Below are positions 11,651 through 21,500 of a DNA stretch of 64,000 bases, piece by piece. The stretch is from the NCBI RefSeq assembly GCF_013408795.1, contig NZ_JACCCC010000001.1, positions 2,046,001 to 2,110,000 on the forward strand, read 5' to 3'. Within the stretch, counting starts at the first letter, position 1, and each line of letters opens with the position of its first letter. The notes under the pieces were generated by a model. The model made no database searches, had not been told where the DNA came from, and worked only from the letters and a program-made list of their open reading frames with translations. The translations under genes were made by a program, and so were the position numbers. Origin of the DNA: Spinactinospora alkalitolerans. GTDB lineage: Bacteria > Actinomycetota > Actinomycetes > Streptosporangiales > Streptosporangiaceae.

Positions 11651-12039
11651 AGGGCGGAGTCGGCCAGACGGCCGCGGCGCGGCCTTTCGGCGGCGTCGAG
11701 GAAAGTCCGGACTCCACAGGGCAGGGTGGTCGGTAACGCCGACCCGGGGTGACCCGCGGGACAGTGCCACAGAAAGCAGACCGCCACCGCTCGCGCGGTG
11801 GTAAGGGTGAAACGGTGGTGTAAGAGACCACCAGCGGCCGGAGCGATCCGGTCGGCTTGGTAAACCCCACCCGGAGCAAGGTCAAAAAGGGGGCTCCGGC
11901 CCCCGCGCGGATGTTCGAGGGCGGCCCGCCCGAGTCCGCGGGTAGACCGCACCGAGGCTGTCGGCAACGGCAGTCCCAGATGGATGGCCGTCCGGTCCAT
12001 CGGACCGACAGAATCCGGCTTATCGGCCGACTCCTCCCT
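11651..12039 (+). ncRNA. rnpB: RNase P RNA (bacterial class A)
   Basis: The catalytic RNA that matures tRNA 5' ends. The universal core is visible: GAGGAAAGTCCGGACTCC at 11698-11715, 'ACAGAAA' near 11770, 'GGTAAACCCCA' near 11861, and the 3' signature GACAGAATCCGGCTTATCGG near 12007. Helix P1 can be drawn between 11651-11665 and 12025-12039, 14 of 15 positions paired, which sets both ends to within a few bases. It begins only 12 bp after the RNase HI fusion gene, so it may be cotranscribed or use a promoter inside that gene. Length about 389 nt is normal for an actinobacterium. Confidence 0.95.
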
Positions 12040-12145
12040 TTCTCCTCTTTCCGTTTCCGGGGCCGACCGGCCGGGCCGGGCTCTCGTCCGCTCCTCGTGC
12101 GCCTGCCCTGGACCGCCGAGAACGCCGCTGACCGGTGCGGTGCCC

Positions 12146-12173
12146 TTCACGGGGCCGGAAACGCCGCTAGATT
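12146..12173 (+). promoter_or_regulatory. Putative promoter for the 47-residue membrane protein
   Basis: TTCACG (12146-12151) and TAGATT (12168-12173) lie 16 nt apart, giving a leader of about 75 nt before the ATG at 12253. Confidence 0.35.
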
Positions 12174-12252
12174 GGAGGGGGCGCGTTCTTTCGCCGCACG
12201 TGGCGGGTGCGCGTCACGGTTTCGGCTTCGTCCCACAACAGAGTCGGTGATT

Positions 12253-12396
12253 ATGGGCTCCTCGATGACCTGGGTGCTGATGTTCGGGCTGCCTCTCGTC
12301 GCGATCATCGTGATCATCGCTTTCGCGCGCTACCAGTCGTCCCCGGTTAACAAGGATGAACGCGACGACCGGCCGGGCGAGGAGCAGAAGAAGTAG
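12253..12396 (+). CDS. 47-residue single-pass membrane protein
   Basis: A short protein with one strong hydrophobic helix (residues ~6-25), then a polar, charged tail ending EEQKK. The N-terminus is outside or short and the basic tail (FARYQ) should be cytoplasmic. The ATG at 12253 and an in-frame GTG at 12247 are both possible; neither has a strong ribosome binding site. It sits between rnpB and the convergent SulP-carbonic anhydrase gene. Support is the clear helix, the clean stop and the terminator-like hairpin right after it; the function is unknown. Confidence 0.6.
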   Translation: MGSSMTWVLMFGLPLVAIIVIIAFARYQSSPVNKDERDDRPGEEQKK

Positions 12397-12404
12397 CCCC
12401 CGCC

Positions 12405-12429
12405 CGGCCGGCACGATCGGCACCGGCCG
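12405..12429. terminator. Hairpin between convergent genes
   Basis: CGGCCGG (12405-12411) pairs with CCGGCCG (12423-12429) across an 11-nt loop between a plus-strand and a minus-strand stop codon. There is no T-run, so it is a GC-rich actinobacterial type and could work in both directions. Confidence 0.4.
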
Positions 12430-12432
12430 TGA

Positions 12433-14757
12433 CTAGCGCGGCTGGTGCTCCCGCGGCCGGTCCTGGTCCTCGTCGCCGTGCTGTTCGGGGAGCACGTGCG
12501 CGGGCACCGCGGCGAAGTGCTCCCGCCGCTCGTCCAGCACGTGCACCATCGCCGTCTCCAGGTCGAAGTACATGCCGGTCAGCTCCAGCAGCCCGGCCTC
12601 GTGGCGCTGCCGCACCGCGGGGTGGGTCAGCAGGTTCTCCAACTGCTGCACGACGTTGGCCTGGGAGAGCCGGCGCACCGATTCGGCCGCGGGGACCGCG
12701 TCGGTCAGGGGGCCGCTGCGCTCCAGGATCGGCCCGGCGTGCCGCAGCCAGCGCCCGACCCTGCCCAGCTCGGCGTCGTCGGAGTCCTGCGGCGCTCCCT
12801 CCAGCAGCGCCTTCATCGCCCCGCAGTGCGAGTGGCCGCAGACCACGATCGAGGGCACGCCCAGCACCGACACCGCGTACTCGATCGCCGCCGCGGTGGA
12901 GTCGTCGGAGGGGTCGGAGTTCCAGCGCGGCACCAGGTTGCCCACGTTGCGCAGGGTGAACAGGTCGCCGGGGCCGCTGGCGGTGATCAGATTGGGCACC
13001 ACGCGCGCGTCGGCACACGTGATGAACAGCGCCTTGGGGTCCTGGTGGTGGGCCAGCCGGCCCATCAGCGACCGCATCCGCTCGGCCGTGCTGGCGTGGT
13101 ACTCCTGCGCCCCGGCCAGCAGCATGCCCGATATCGGATCGCCCGCCTCGTAGCCGCGCCGCATCCCCCAGGGCGCCCACCAGCGGGCCAGGCCGTGCGG
13201 CGGCGTCTTGGCGGATGGCGGGGCCTGCATCGAGTTGCGCTCGTACCAGTTCTCGTGGACCTCGTCGATGTCGACGTGGCCGCCGGTGCGCTCGTGGTCC
13301 ACCCGCCAGGCGTGGATCGACTCGAACGCCGCGTGGTCCATGAAGTCCACGTGCAGGTCGAGGTCGACTCGGGCGCCCGTGGGGATCTCCCGCAGGACCT
13401 GGGTGACCTGCGGGACGCCGAGGAAGGTCAGCGATCCCTGCACGACCACGTGCCAGCGCCCGCCGCGCTCCTCGGTCAGCACGGTCACCCGGGTCAGCCT
13501 GCGCAGCGATACCAGGACGGCCAGGGCCAGCCCGATCAGCACGCCCTCCAGCAGGCCGAGCACCACCACGGCGGTCAGCGTCACCAGGTAGACGCTGATC
13601 TCGCGGTGCCTGCTCAGGTCGCGCAGGTGCGCGACCTTGACCATCTGCAGTCCGATGAAGACCAGCAGGCCGGCCAGCGCCGCCATGGGGATCAGTTCGA
13701 CGGCCGGGGCGAACAGCGCGACGAAGGCCAGCACCCACACGCCGTGCAGGATCGCCGACAGCGGGGTGCGGCCGCCGGCGGTGGCGTTGGTGGTGCTGCG
13801 CACGATCACGCCGGCGATGGGCAGCCCGCCGAGCGCGCCGCTGGCGATGTTGGCGGCGCCCTGGCCGGTCAGCTCCCGGTTGAGCCGCACGCGCGGGCCG
13901 TCGTGCATCCGGTCGACCGCGATCGCGCACAGCAGTGACTCCACACTGGCCACGAGCGCGACCGTCGCCACGGCGACCACGATGCCGTGCACCTGGCCGG
14001 CCTCGGGCAGGGCGGGGCCGGTCCAGGCCTGCGCCAGGGAGTCGGGCAGCGACACCCGCTCCACCGGCCAGTCCCCGACCGTCGCCACCGCCGTCGCGGT
14101 GCCCACCGCCACCAGCGCGGCCGGGATCCGGCGCGGGCGCAGCCGGCCCAGTGCCGGGATCCGCGGCCAGGCGAACATGATCGCGACGGTGACGACCCCG
14201 ACGGCGACCGCGGGGGTGTGGTTGTGCGCGATCTGCTGCGGCAGCTCCGCGACGTTGGCGACCGCCGAGCTCTGCGGGTCACCGCCGAGCACCACGTGCA
14301 GCTGCGCCAGGGCGATCGTGACGCCGACTCCGGCCAGCATGCCGTGGATCACGGCGGGCGAGACCGCCAGCGCGGCCCGCGCGACCCGGAACGCGCCCAG
14401 CGCGAGCTGGACCACGCCGGCCAGGACCGTGATGAAGCAGGTGATCCGCCAGCCGTAGGTCAGGACGAGGTCGGCGACGATGATGGTGAGCCCCGCGGCG
14501 GGGCCGCTGACCTGGACGGCCGATCCGCCGAGCAGCCCGGCGACGATCCCGCCGACGACCGCGGCGATCACGCCGGCGATCAGGGGAGCCCCCGATGCGA
14601 CGGCGATCCCCAGTGACAGCGGCACGGCGACGAGGAAGACCACGAGTGAGGCTCCGAGGTCGCCGGTCAGGTGGCGCGGTAACCGCCCGGGGCGCAGCGG
14701 CGCCGGCCGGTCTCCGGTCGGTGCGTGGTGGGTCTGTTCTGCTCCCTGGGTGTGCAT
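12433..14757 (-). CDS. SulP anion transporter fused to beta-carbonic anhydrase
   Basis: A 774-residue fusion. Residues ~25-440 are a SulP permease with about 11-14 membrane segments and the SulP signature 'SGPAAGLTIIVADL'. A short STAS-like segment follows (~455-525). Residues ~535-760 are a beta-carbonic anhydrase with zinc ligands and dyad in 'CADARV' (~579) and 'HSHCGAMK' (~637). The likely role is inward transport of bicarbonate or sulfate coupled to CO2/bicarbonate interconversion at the inner face; SulP-CA fusions are known in actinobacteria. The ATG at 14757 is chosen because the longer frame upstream is Arg/Pro-rich without similarity. Bicarbonate as substrate is inferred from the fusion. 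Confidence 0.92.
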   Translation of the reverse strand: MHTQGAEQTHHAPTGDRPAPLRPGRLPRHLTGDLGASLVVFLVAVPLSLGIAVASGAPLIAGVIAAVVGGIVAGLLGGSAVQVSGPAAGLTIIVADLVLTYGWRITCFITVLAGVVQLALGAFRVARAALAVSPAVIHGMLAGVGVTIALAQLHVVLGGDPQSSAVANVAELPQQIAHNHTPAVAVGVVTVAIMFAWPRIPALGRLRPRRIPAALVAVGTATAVATVGDWPVERVSLPDSLAQAWTGPALPEAGQVHGIVVAVATVALVASVESLLCAIAVDRMHDGPRVRLNRELTGQGAANIASGALGGLPIAGVIVRSTTNATAGGRTPLSAILHGVWVLAFVALFAPAVELIPMAALAGLLVFIGLQMVKVAHLRDLSRHREISVYLVTLTAVVVLGLLEGVLIGLALAVLVSLRRLTRVTVLTEERGGRWHVVVQGSLTFLGVPQVTQVLREIPTGARVDLDLHVDFMDHAAFESIHAWRVDHERTGGHVDIDEVHENWYERNSMQAPPSAKTPPHGLARWWAPWGMRRGYEAGDPISGMLLAGAQEYHASTAERMRSLMGRLAHHQDPKALFITCADARVVPNLITASGPGDLFTLRNVGNLVPRWNSDPSDDSTAAAIEYAVSVLGVPSIVVCGHSHCGAMKALLEGAPQDSDDAELGRVGRWLRHAGPILERSGPLTDAVPAAESVRRLSQANVVQQLENLLTHPAVRQRHEAGLLELTGMYFDLETAMVHVLDERREHFAAVPAHVLPEQHGDEDQDRPREHQPR

Positions 14758-14990
14758 GCGGTTACCCCCGAGTCGTGTGTCGAACGGCGTTGTGGGGAGG
14801 CGGCGCGGTCGGTCCGGTCGTCGCGGCCCCGGTCCGCTCGCGTCCCGTGGCGTCGACGTTCCGGCTACTCGACGAGAGCCGTCGATCACTTACTGTAGTT
14901 GCCGTTGTGCTCGAAGAACCGCTGTGCGGAGTGACGTTGATAACCGTTTTCCCGGGAACTCGCATCGGGTTCCGGGCGTTACGGACGCGA

Positions 14991-15026
14991 AAAGGGGCGA
15001 GGCGCCTGTCGGCGCCTCGCCCCTTT
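14991..15026 (-). terminator. Intrinsic terminator after the low-complexity membrane protein gene
   Basis: A perfect 16-bp stem (14991-15006 with 15011-15026) and a 4-nt loop. Read on the minus strand it ends in four U residues and follows the stop codon at 15049 by about 20 bp. Confidence 0.8.
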
Positions 15027-15048
15027 CTCGTTTCGGACCGCGTGGGGA

Positions 15049-17175
15049 TTAGCGGAACGGCCCGTCCCCGTAGCGATACATGCCCGAATCGTAGGCGTTG
15101 GGATCGCTGTCCGGGTGGTTGCGCCCTGCGGGCTGCCCGCCCTGGTACGGCGGCCACTCGCCCGAGGGGTCGGTGTAGCCGTAGCCCCCGCCGAAGCCGG
15201 GGTGCCCCCCGGAGGAGTCCCGGCCGCCGCCCTGGCCGTAGTCGCCGAGCACGTCGGGGTAGCTGTTGTAGACCGGCGGTTGGGGGGCCGCGGCGCCGGG
15301 GTGGCCGTAGTCGCCGCGGTTGTAGGCGCCGGTGTCGTATGAGCCGGTCGTGTAGGAACCGGTGTCGTAGGGGTCGCGGCTGAAGGGGCCGGTGGTGTAG
15401 GCGGGCGGGGTGTCGGGGCCGCTGCCCGGGGGCATCGGCGCCCGCTCGCCCGGCCCCGGGGAGAACCCGCCGCCGAAGGACGGCTGGGCGCCGGTCGCAC
15501 CGTTCCACGCCGCGGGCCGGTCCCAGGGCGGGGCCTGCGGGTCCGTCCCGTAGCCGCCCGCGGGCTCGCCCGCGCGCCGGGACGGGTCGAAGGACGGCTC
15601 GGGGTAACCGGGGACCGGGGTCCCCGGAGCCGGCGGTTGGGGGGCCGCGGCGCCGGGGTGGCCGTAGTCGCCGCGGTTGTAGGCGCCGGTGTCGTATGAG
15701 CCGGTCGTGTAGGAACCGGTGTCGTAGGGGTCGCGGCTGAAGGGGCCGGTGGTGTAGGCGGGCGGGGTGTCGGGGCCGCTGCCCGGGGGCATCGGCGCCC
15801 GCTCGTCCGGCCCCGGGGAGAACCCGCCGGACCCGCTCTGGGCCGACGACGGGAACTGCGGCGCGGCCGGTCGCTGGTGGGAGCCGGTGTCCATGCTCGA
15901 CCAGATCGGGGAGTCGGCCTCGGAGGAGCTCGGCGTGAACGACGGATCGGTCAGCGGGTCCCCGCTGCCGGCGCGCGCGGCCCCCGACAGCGGGGACCCG
16001 CTGTCGTAGGACGGGCGGCTGTGCGAGCCGGTGTCGTAGGAGGACCGGGTGTGCGAGCCGGTGCCGTACGGCGACGGCGACGGCGCGGCGGCGGCCGGGT
16101 CGTAGGACGGGCGGCTGTGCGACCCCGTGTCGTAGGACGGGCGGCTGTGCGAGCCGGTGTCGGAGGAGGACCGGGTGTGCGAGCCGGTGTCGGAGGCCGC
16201 GGGCTGCGCCGGTGCGTCCAGGCCGCGGTAGCCGGAGGCCGGCGTTGCCAGCGGGTCGCGGGAGAAGGACCCGGAGTCCCACGGCGCCTGCTGCCCGGAG
16301 CCGCCCTCGGAGCCGGCCGGGTTCCAGCTCCGGGTGGCCGCGGGCGCCGGAGCGGAGGGCGCCGGGGGCGCCGCGGGAGGCTGGGGGGCCTGGTCCCGCG
16401 CGACCGGCGCGCTGAGCGGATCGACCTTGGGCGCGCCGGCGGCGGGAGTCTGCGGACCCGAGGGCGCGGCCTCGCCGGGACCGCCGCCCTGGCCGAGGCT
16501 GGCGAGCATCGCCAGGGGGTCGCCGGAACCGCCGCCGGACTCCGCCGGGGCGCTCGCGGCGGGCGCGGGCTCCTCGGCCTCCGGGCGGGAACGGCGCCCG
16601 CGCGGGCGCGGCGGGGGCTCGTTGTTGTCGTAGAGGTCCTCGTAGTCGTCGTCGCGCACGGCCTCCATGGACGCCGTCGACTCGTTGCGGGTGTCCCTGC
16701 GGTCGGCGCGGACGTCGTCGTCGAGGTCGACGCGGTCGCCCGCGGGGTCGTCGTCGAACGCGTCGCCGTCGCGGTCGCCGTCGTCGGACAGGCTCGACCA
16801 GAAGGCGTTGTCGGACATGCCGCCGGAGTCGTCGCCCCAGTCCTCGCCGCCGCCGCGGCCGCGGCGGGCGCGCGGCCGGCGGGAGGAGGGGCGCGCCTCG
16901 TCGGAGGAGCGGGAACGGCGGCCGCCGCGCGAGCGGGGAGCCGGTTCGTCCTCGAACTCCGCGTCGTCGTCGGGATCGTCGCGGTCGCCACGGGCGGCGG
17001 CGCGGCGCGATCGCCGCGGCCGCTTCTCCTCCACCTCGTCGTCGACCTCTTCGAGGTCGTAGTCGTCTTCGTAGTCGTCGCCGCGGGCGGTGTTGGCGCC
17101 CAGGGCGCGCATGCCCAAGGCGATGAGCACGAGCACGAGCAGGACGACGACGATGGCGACAAGTGCAATGATCAT
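15049..17175 (-). CDS. Single-pass membrane protein with long acidic and repeat-rich tail
   Basis: A 708-residue protein. Residues 1-25 are one hydrophobic helix starting directly at the ATG, and the rest is intrinsically disordered. An acidic/basic part (~32-190) has clusters such as EDDYDLEEVDDEVEE and RRSRRAAAR. A Pro/Ala-rich part follows, then repeats of DTGSHSRPSY type (~340-400), then two copies of a 66-residue segment containing GSYTTGSYDTGAYNRGDY. The two copies come from a 200-bp direct repeat (15273-15472 and 15630-15829). No enzymatic motif is seen. Such tails suggest a scaffold at the membrane or cell wall, but that is only inference. A strong terminator follows the gene. Confidence 0.8.
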   Translation of the reverse strand: MIIALVAIVVVLLVLVLIALGMRALGANTARGDDYEDDYDLEEVDDEVEEKRPRRSRRAAARGDRDDPDDDAEFEDEPAPRSRGGRRSRSSDEARPSSRRPRARRGRGGGEDWGDDSGGMSDNAFWSSLSDDGDRDGDAFDDDPAGDRVDLDDDVRADRRDTRNESTASMEAVRDDDYEDLYDNNEPPPRPRGRRSRPEAEEPAPAASAPAESGGGSGDPLAMLASLGQGGGPGEAAPSGPQTPAAGAPKVDPLSAPVARDQAPQPPAAPPAPSAPAPAATRSWNPAGSEGGSGQQAPWDSGSFSRDPLATPASGYRGLDAPAQPAASDTGSHTRSSSDTGSHSRPSYDTGSHSRPSYDPAAAAPSPSPYGTGSHTRSSYDTGSHSRPSYDSGSPLSGAARAGSGDPLTDPSFTPSSSEADSPIWSSMDTGSHQRPAAPQFPSSAQSGSGGFSPGPDERAPMPPGSGPDTPPAYTTGPFSRDPYDTGSYTTGSYDTGAYNRGDYGHPGAAAPQPPAPGTPVPGYPEPSFDPSRRAGEPAGGYGTDPQAPPWDRPAAWNGATGAQPSFGGGFSPGPGERAPMPPGSGPDTPPAYTTGPFSRDPYDTGSYTTGSYDTGAYNRGDYGHPGAAAPQPPVYNSYPDVLGDYGQGGGRDSSGGHPGFGGGYGYTDPSGEWPPYQGGQPAGRNHPDSDPNAYDSGMYRYGDGPFR
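15273..15472. repeat. 200-bp direct repeat, copy 1
   Basis: Matches 15630-15829 at 199 of 200 positions by eye; the single difference is C versus T in GCTCG(C/T)CCGG. The offset is 357 bp (119 codons), so the duplication keeps the reading frame. Confidence 0.9.
15630..15829. repeat. 200-bp direct repeat, copy 2
   Basis: Second copy of the in-frame duplication inside the low-complexity membrane protein gene. Near identity at the third codon position means it is recent or kept alike by gene conversion. Confidence 0.9.
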
Positions 17176-17651
17176 GGTGAGCGCACCACCCTAGGCCCCG
17201 TGGCCTTATAGAGGACAGAGGTGCCACCGGCGGTGGTGATGGAACTGGCCGGTGCTGGACCGCGTCCGCAGCGGAGGGGGCCGCGGCGGCGGGCCGCCTG
17301 CGGTTCGCCGCGGGAGCGGTCATGGGATTCCGGACTGTGCGTGCCGGACGGGAACTCGATGGATCGTGAGGCGCGCCCCCCTGCGCGGTCGCCGAAACGC
17401 GCCCGGTGTCCGGCGCGGGCGGAGCCGCGGTAGGCGTCTGTGCCGACGTGCGAACGAACGCATCGCCGCCATGGTGTGCGCGAACCGAATTCGGCCATCA
17501 GAAAATCAACGGGGGGCACGGCCCCACTTTATGCATAGATGTGCCATCCGTGCAGAGGGCGACGATGGCTTCCTCCTGTGGCAAAGAGCTTTGCGATGTC
17601 GTGATCTGCCCGAAATATGACCCTGTGCGGTCTTCTCGCCGGTGTCTCATC
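17176..17651. other. Intergenic region, no gene seen
   Basis: About 475 bp between two minus-strand genes. A TAGGGT hexamer on the minus strand (17193-17188) lies 12 nt before the ATG of the low-complexity protein and may be its -10, giving a very short leader. The part from 17480 to 17620 is less GC-rich. No RNA gene, transposase remnant or convincing short gene was recognised. Confidence 0.4.
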
Positions 17652-18242
17652 TCACGGTCTGTCGGTGGCGATCAGGCGGCCGCGGGCCAGCGTGTGCGAG
17701 GCGATCGCACCCAGCGCCTCGTCCAGGGGCGCCCCGTCGGGCAGGTCGACGTCGGAGCCGAGCGCGTACACCGTGAACCGGTACTCCTGCTCCTGGTCGT
17801 CGGTGGGGCAGGGGGCCTCGTAGCCGACCTCCCCGAAACTGTTCTCGCCCTGATGGCCGGGCTGCGGAACGCTGCCCTCCGGGATCTCGGGGTTCTCCGG
17901 ATCGAGTCCGTAGACCACCCAGTGCACCGTCGCGCCGCCCTCGGCCTCCAGAGCGTCGACGACCACGGCGATCGACTCGGTCCCGTCCGGCAGGCCCGAC
18001 CAGCGCAGCGACGGCGAAACGCCCTCGCCGTCGCAGGTGTAGCGCTGCGGGATGGTCTCGTCCTCCTGCAGCACCGGGCTGCTCACGGTGATGTCCTCGC
18101 TCGTCTCGCCGTTGGTGCCGTCGGCCAGCACGCCGCAGCCCGTCGCGGCGGCCAGCAGCGCGGCGGCGCCGCCCCCCACGGCGGTCAGCCGACGCGTGCG
18201 GCGGCGCCTGGGGGCCGAGGAGTGTGGTGCGACGGCAAACAT
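17652..18242 (-). CDS. PEBP-like (YbhB/YbcL, Raf kinase inhibitor-like) lipoprotein
   Basis: A 196-residue protein. The N-terminus has a basic stretch (RRRRTRR), a hydrophobic helix and a candidate lipobox ending in Cys ('AATGC', ~35-39), suggesting an exported lipoprotein. The mature part shows the PEBP blocks: 'ITVSSPVLQEDETIPQRYTCDG', 'SPSLRWSGLPDG', 'VHWVVYGLDP' and 'YRFTVYALGSDVDLP'. PEBP proteins bind anionic or phospholipid-like ligands; the bacterial role is not established. The ATG at 18242 has AGGAG 5 nt upstream, which decides against longer frames. It is divergent from the SARP regulator. Confidence 0.87.
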   Translation of the reverse strand: MFAVAPHSSAPRRRRTRRLTAVGGGAAALLAAATGCGVLADGTNGETSEDITVSSPVLQEDETIPQRYTCDGEGVSPSLRWSGLPDGTESIAVVVDALEAEGGATVHWVVYGLDPENPEIPEGSVPQPGHQGENSFGEVGYEAPCPTDDQEQEYRFTVYALGSDVDLPDGAPLDEALGAIASHTLARGRLIATDRP

Positions 18243-18505
18243 GGGGCTCCTGCGAAACGGACGGTCGATGGCTGCGGATTCGCCGGGCGGCGCGGGCCGC
18301 GCTCGGATCGCGGCGCCGCCGTCGCTCCTGCGGCGGGCTCCCACCGAACCTTACTGCTGTCCGTAGGCCGATCAACCCCGAATGTACGGAGTGTCGCCGG
18401 GCGGCCGCGGCGCGGTCGCCCGGCGCGCGGGTTTTTCGCCGCCCCCCGCAAGTCGGCGCCGAAACCGGTTGGGCAGCACCACCCGGTATCGGCAACGATG
18501 TATCC

Positions 18506-21500
18506 GTGCGGTTTTCGATTCTGGGTCCTTTGACGGTGTACGACGGCGCGGGCCGGACCGTGCCCGTCGGAGGCGCCCGGCTGCGCGCCCTGCTGGTGCT
18601 GCTCCTGCTGGAGCCGGGGCGCACCGTGGGCGCCGAACGGCTGATCGACGGCATCTGGGACGACGGCGCCACCGTCCCCGCCGACGCGTCGAACGCACTG
18701 CAGGCGCTGGTGTCGCGGCTGCGGCGGACGCTCGGTGCCGGGGCGCCGGTGCTGGGCGAGGCCACCGGGTACCGCCTGGACGTCACGCGCGACCGGATCG
18801 ACCTGTGGGAGTTCGAGGACCTGGTGGGGTTCGGCCGCCGGGCCCGCTCCCACGGCGACCTCCGCGGCGCCGTGCGCGCCTTCGACGGTGCGCTCGCGCT
18901 GTGGCGGGGGCCCGCGCTCGCCGACATCTCCGCCGCGCCCGCCGGCGCCGGTGCAGCGCTGCGCCTCGCCGGCCTGCGCCGCGCGGTCACCGAGGAGCGG
19001 CTGGCACTCCACCTGGACCTCGGCCGCCACCGCGAGGTGCTGCCCGACATCGAGGCGCTCGCCGTCCAGGAGCCGCTGCGCGAACAGCCGGCCGGGCTGC
19101 TCATGCGCGCACTGGCCGCCTCGGGGCGCAAGGCCGAGGCCCTGGCCGTCTACGACCGGTTGCGCCGCGAGCTCTCCGACGAGCTGGGCATCGATCCCTC
19201 CGGCGAGCTCGGCGACCTGCACCTGCGTCTGCTGCGCGGCGAACTGGACGCCGCCGGGCCGGACCGCCCGCCCGGGCCCGGGAAGCCGGCGCTCGACGGC
19301 GGCGCCGCTCCCGTCCTGCGGCTGCCGCCGCTGCTGACCAGCTTCATCGGACGCGACGGGGAGGTGGGCGCCGCCGTCGAGCTGCTGTCGGGGCAGCGGC
19401 TGGTCACGCTGACCGGCCCCGGCGGCGCCGGCAAGACCCGGTTGTCCATCCGCAGCGGGGCCGACTTCGCCGAGTGCCACCCCGGCCTCGCCGCCGACGG
19501 GGTCTGGTTCGTGGAGCTCGCGCCGCTCACCGAGGCCGCCGAGATCCCGCACACCGTCATGGCAACGCTGGGCCTGCGCGAACGCAGCCTCATCGGTATC
19601 AGGGGCGGTGCGTCGGTCCCGGCCGGCGACCCCGTGACACGGATCTGCGAAGCGCTCGCCGGTCAGGACGTGCTGATCGTGCTGGACAACTGCGAGCACG
19701 TCGTGGCGGCGGCGGCCGGCTTCGCCGCCCGGCTCCTGGCGGCCTGCCCCGGCGTGCGCATCCTCGCCACCAGCCGGGAGCCGCTCGGGGTCCCGGGCGA
19801 GCGCCTGCTGCCGGTGCCCTCGCTGGAGCCGCCGCCCAAGGGGGCGACGGCGGCGCAGGCGCTCGACTGCGCCTCGGTGCGCCTGTTCGCCGAACGGGCC
19901 GAGGCGGTCGCGCCCGGGTTCACCGTCCACGACGGCAACGTCGACCACGTCGTGCGCGTCTGCCGCGAACTCGACGGCATGCCCCTGGCCCTGGAGCTCG
20001 CCGCAGCACGGCTGCGCGCCATGCCCGTCGCGCAGCTCGCGGCGCGCCTGTCGGACCGCTTCCGGCTGCTCACCAGCGGCAGCCGCCTGGCGCTGCCGCG
20101 CCACCAGACGCTGCAGGCCGTCATCGACTGGAGCTGGGAGCTGCTCGACGACGCCGAACGCACCCTGCTGCGCCGCCTGGCCGTGTTCGCCGGCGGCGCG
20201 ACGCTGGAGGCGGTGGAGCGGGTCTGCGCCGACGTCGCGGGCGAGGGCGGGGTCGGCGGCCGCGACGTCTGGCCGGTGCTGTTCGCCCTCGTGGACAAGT
20301 CGCTGGTCGTCGCGGAGGAGCCGCAGAACGGGGAGGGCCAGGCCCCGCGCTACCGGATGCTGGAGACGATCCGCGCCTACGGCGCCCAGCGCCTGGCCGA
20401 GTCCGGCGAGGCCGAGGCCCTGCGCCGCGCCCACGCCGAGGACGTGCTGCGGCTGTGGCGGCTGGCCGACCCGATGCTGCGCACGGGCGAGCAGCTCGGC
20501 TGGCTGGCGCTGCTGCGGGTCGAGAACGACAACCTCACCGCCGCGCTGCGCTGGGCGGTGGACCGCCGCGATACCGCGCTCGCCCTGGACCTCTCCCACG
20601 CCGCCCAGTGGTACTGGCAGATGACCGACGGCTGCTCGGAGGCGTGCCGCTGGTCCGGGGAGATCGCCGCCCTGGCCGGTGACCGCCCGCCCGAGGGCAG
20701 GGCCGTCGCCTACGCCGAGTGCGTCGCCGCCATCGCCATCGGCGACGACACGGGCGCGAGCACGGCGGCCGAACTCGACCGGGCCCTGCGGATCCTGACC
20801 GAGGCCGGCGAGGCGGCCGAGGACCACCCCAACCTGATCCTGGTCCCCACCTGCCTGGCCCTGGTCCAGGGCGATCCCCGCGCGGGGATGGAGCGCATCG
20901 CGGCCTGGACCGGCCATGCCGACCCGTGGCTGCGCGCCACGGCGACGTCCTTCGAGGGCATGATGGCGCTCCAGGCCGGCCTGGCCGATCGGGCCCTCGC
21001 CCGCCTCACCCGGGCCGTCGAACTGTTCCGGCGGATCGGGGACCGATGGGGGACCGCGCAGTCCCTGACCTCGCTGTCGGAGATCGTGCGCTTCACCGAT
21101 CCGGCGGCCGAGCAGGCGCTGCTGCAGGAGGGCGCGCAGATCGCGGAGGAGATGGCGTTCGCCGACCTCCTCCGCATGTTCCACGTCCGGCTGGCGGGCG
21201 CCGCCGCCGTGCGCGGTGACATCGAGGAGGCGCGGGGGCACATCGCCACCGCGCGGACGCCGATGCGCGGCGGGGCGGGGGTCGAGCAGCCGATGCGGCT
21301 CATCGTGGACTTCGCCGAGGCCGAGGTGGATCGCCGGGCGGGCGAGCTCGGCCGCGCCGAGCGCGGCCTCACGTCGCTGCTCTCGGAGATCCGCCTCCTG
21401 GGCATCGTGGCCCGCCCCCAGCTTTCGGCGATGTGGAACTGGGAGCTGGGGCGCATCGCGCTGGACGCGCGGCGCTGGGACGCCGCCCGCCGGTACCTGG

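Noticed and set aside
14758-14889. Longer N-terminus for the SulP-carbonic anhydrase protein
   Set aside because: The extra 44 residues are Arg/Pro-rich and lack similarity; ATG 14757 is followed directly by the normal polar N-terminus.
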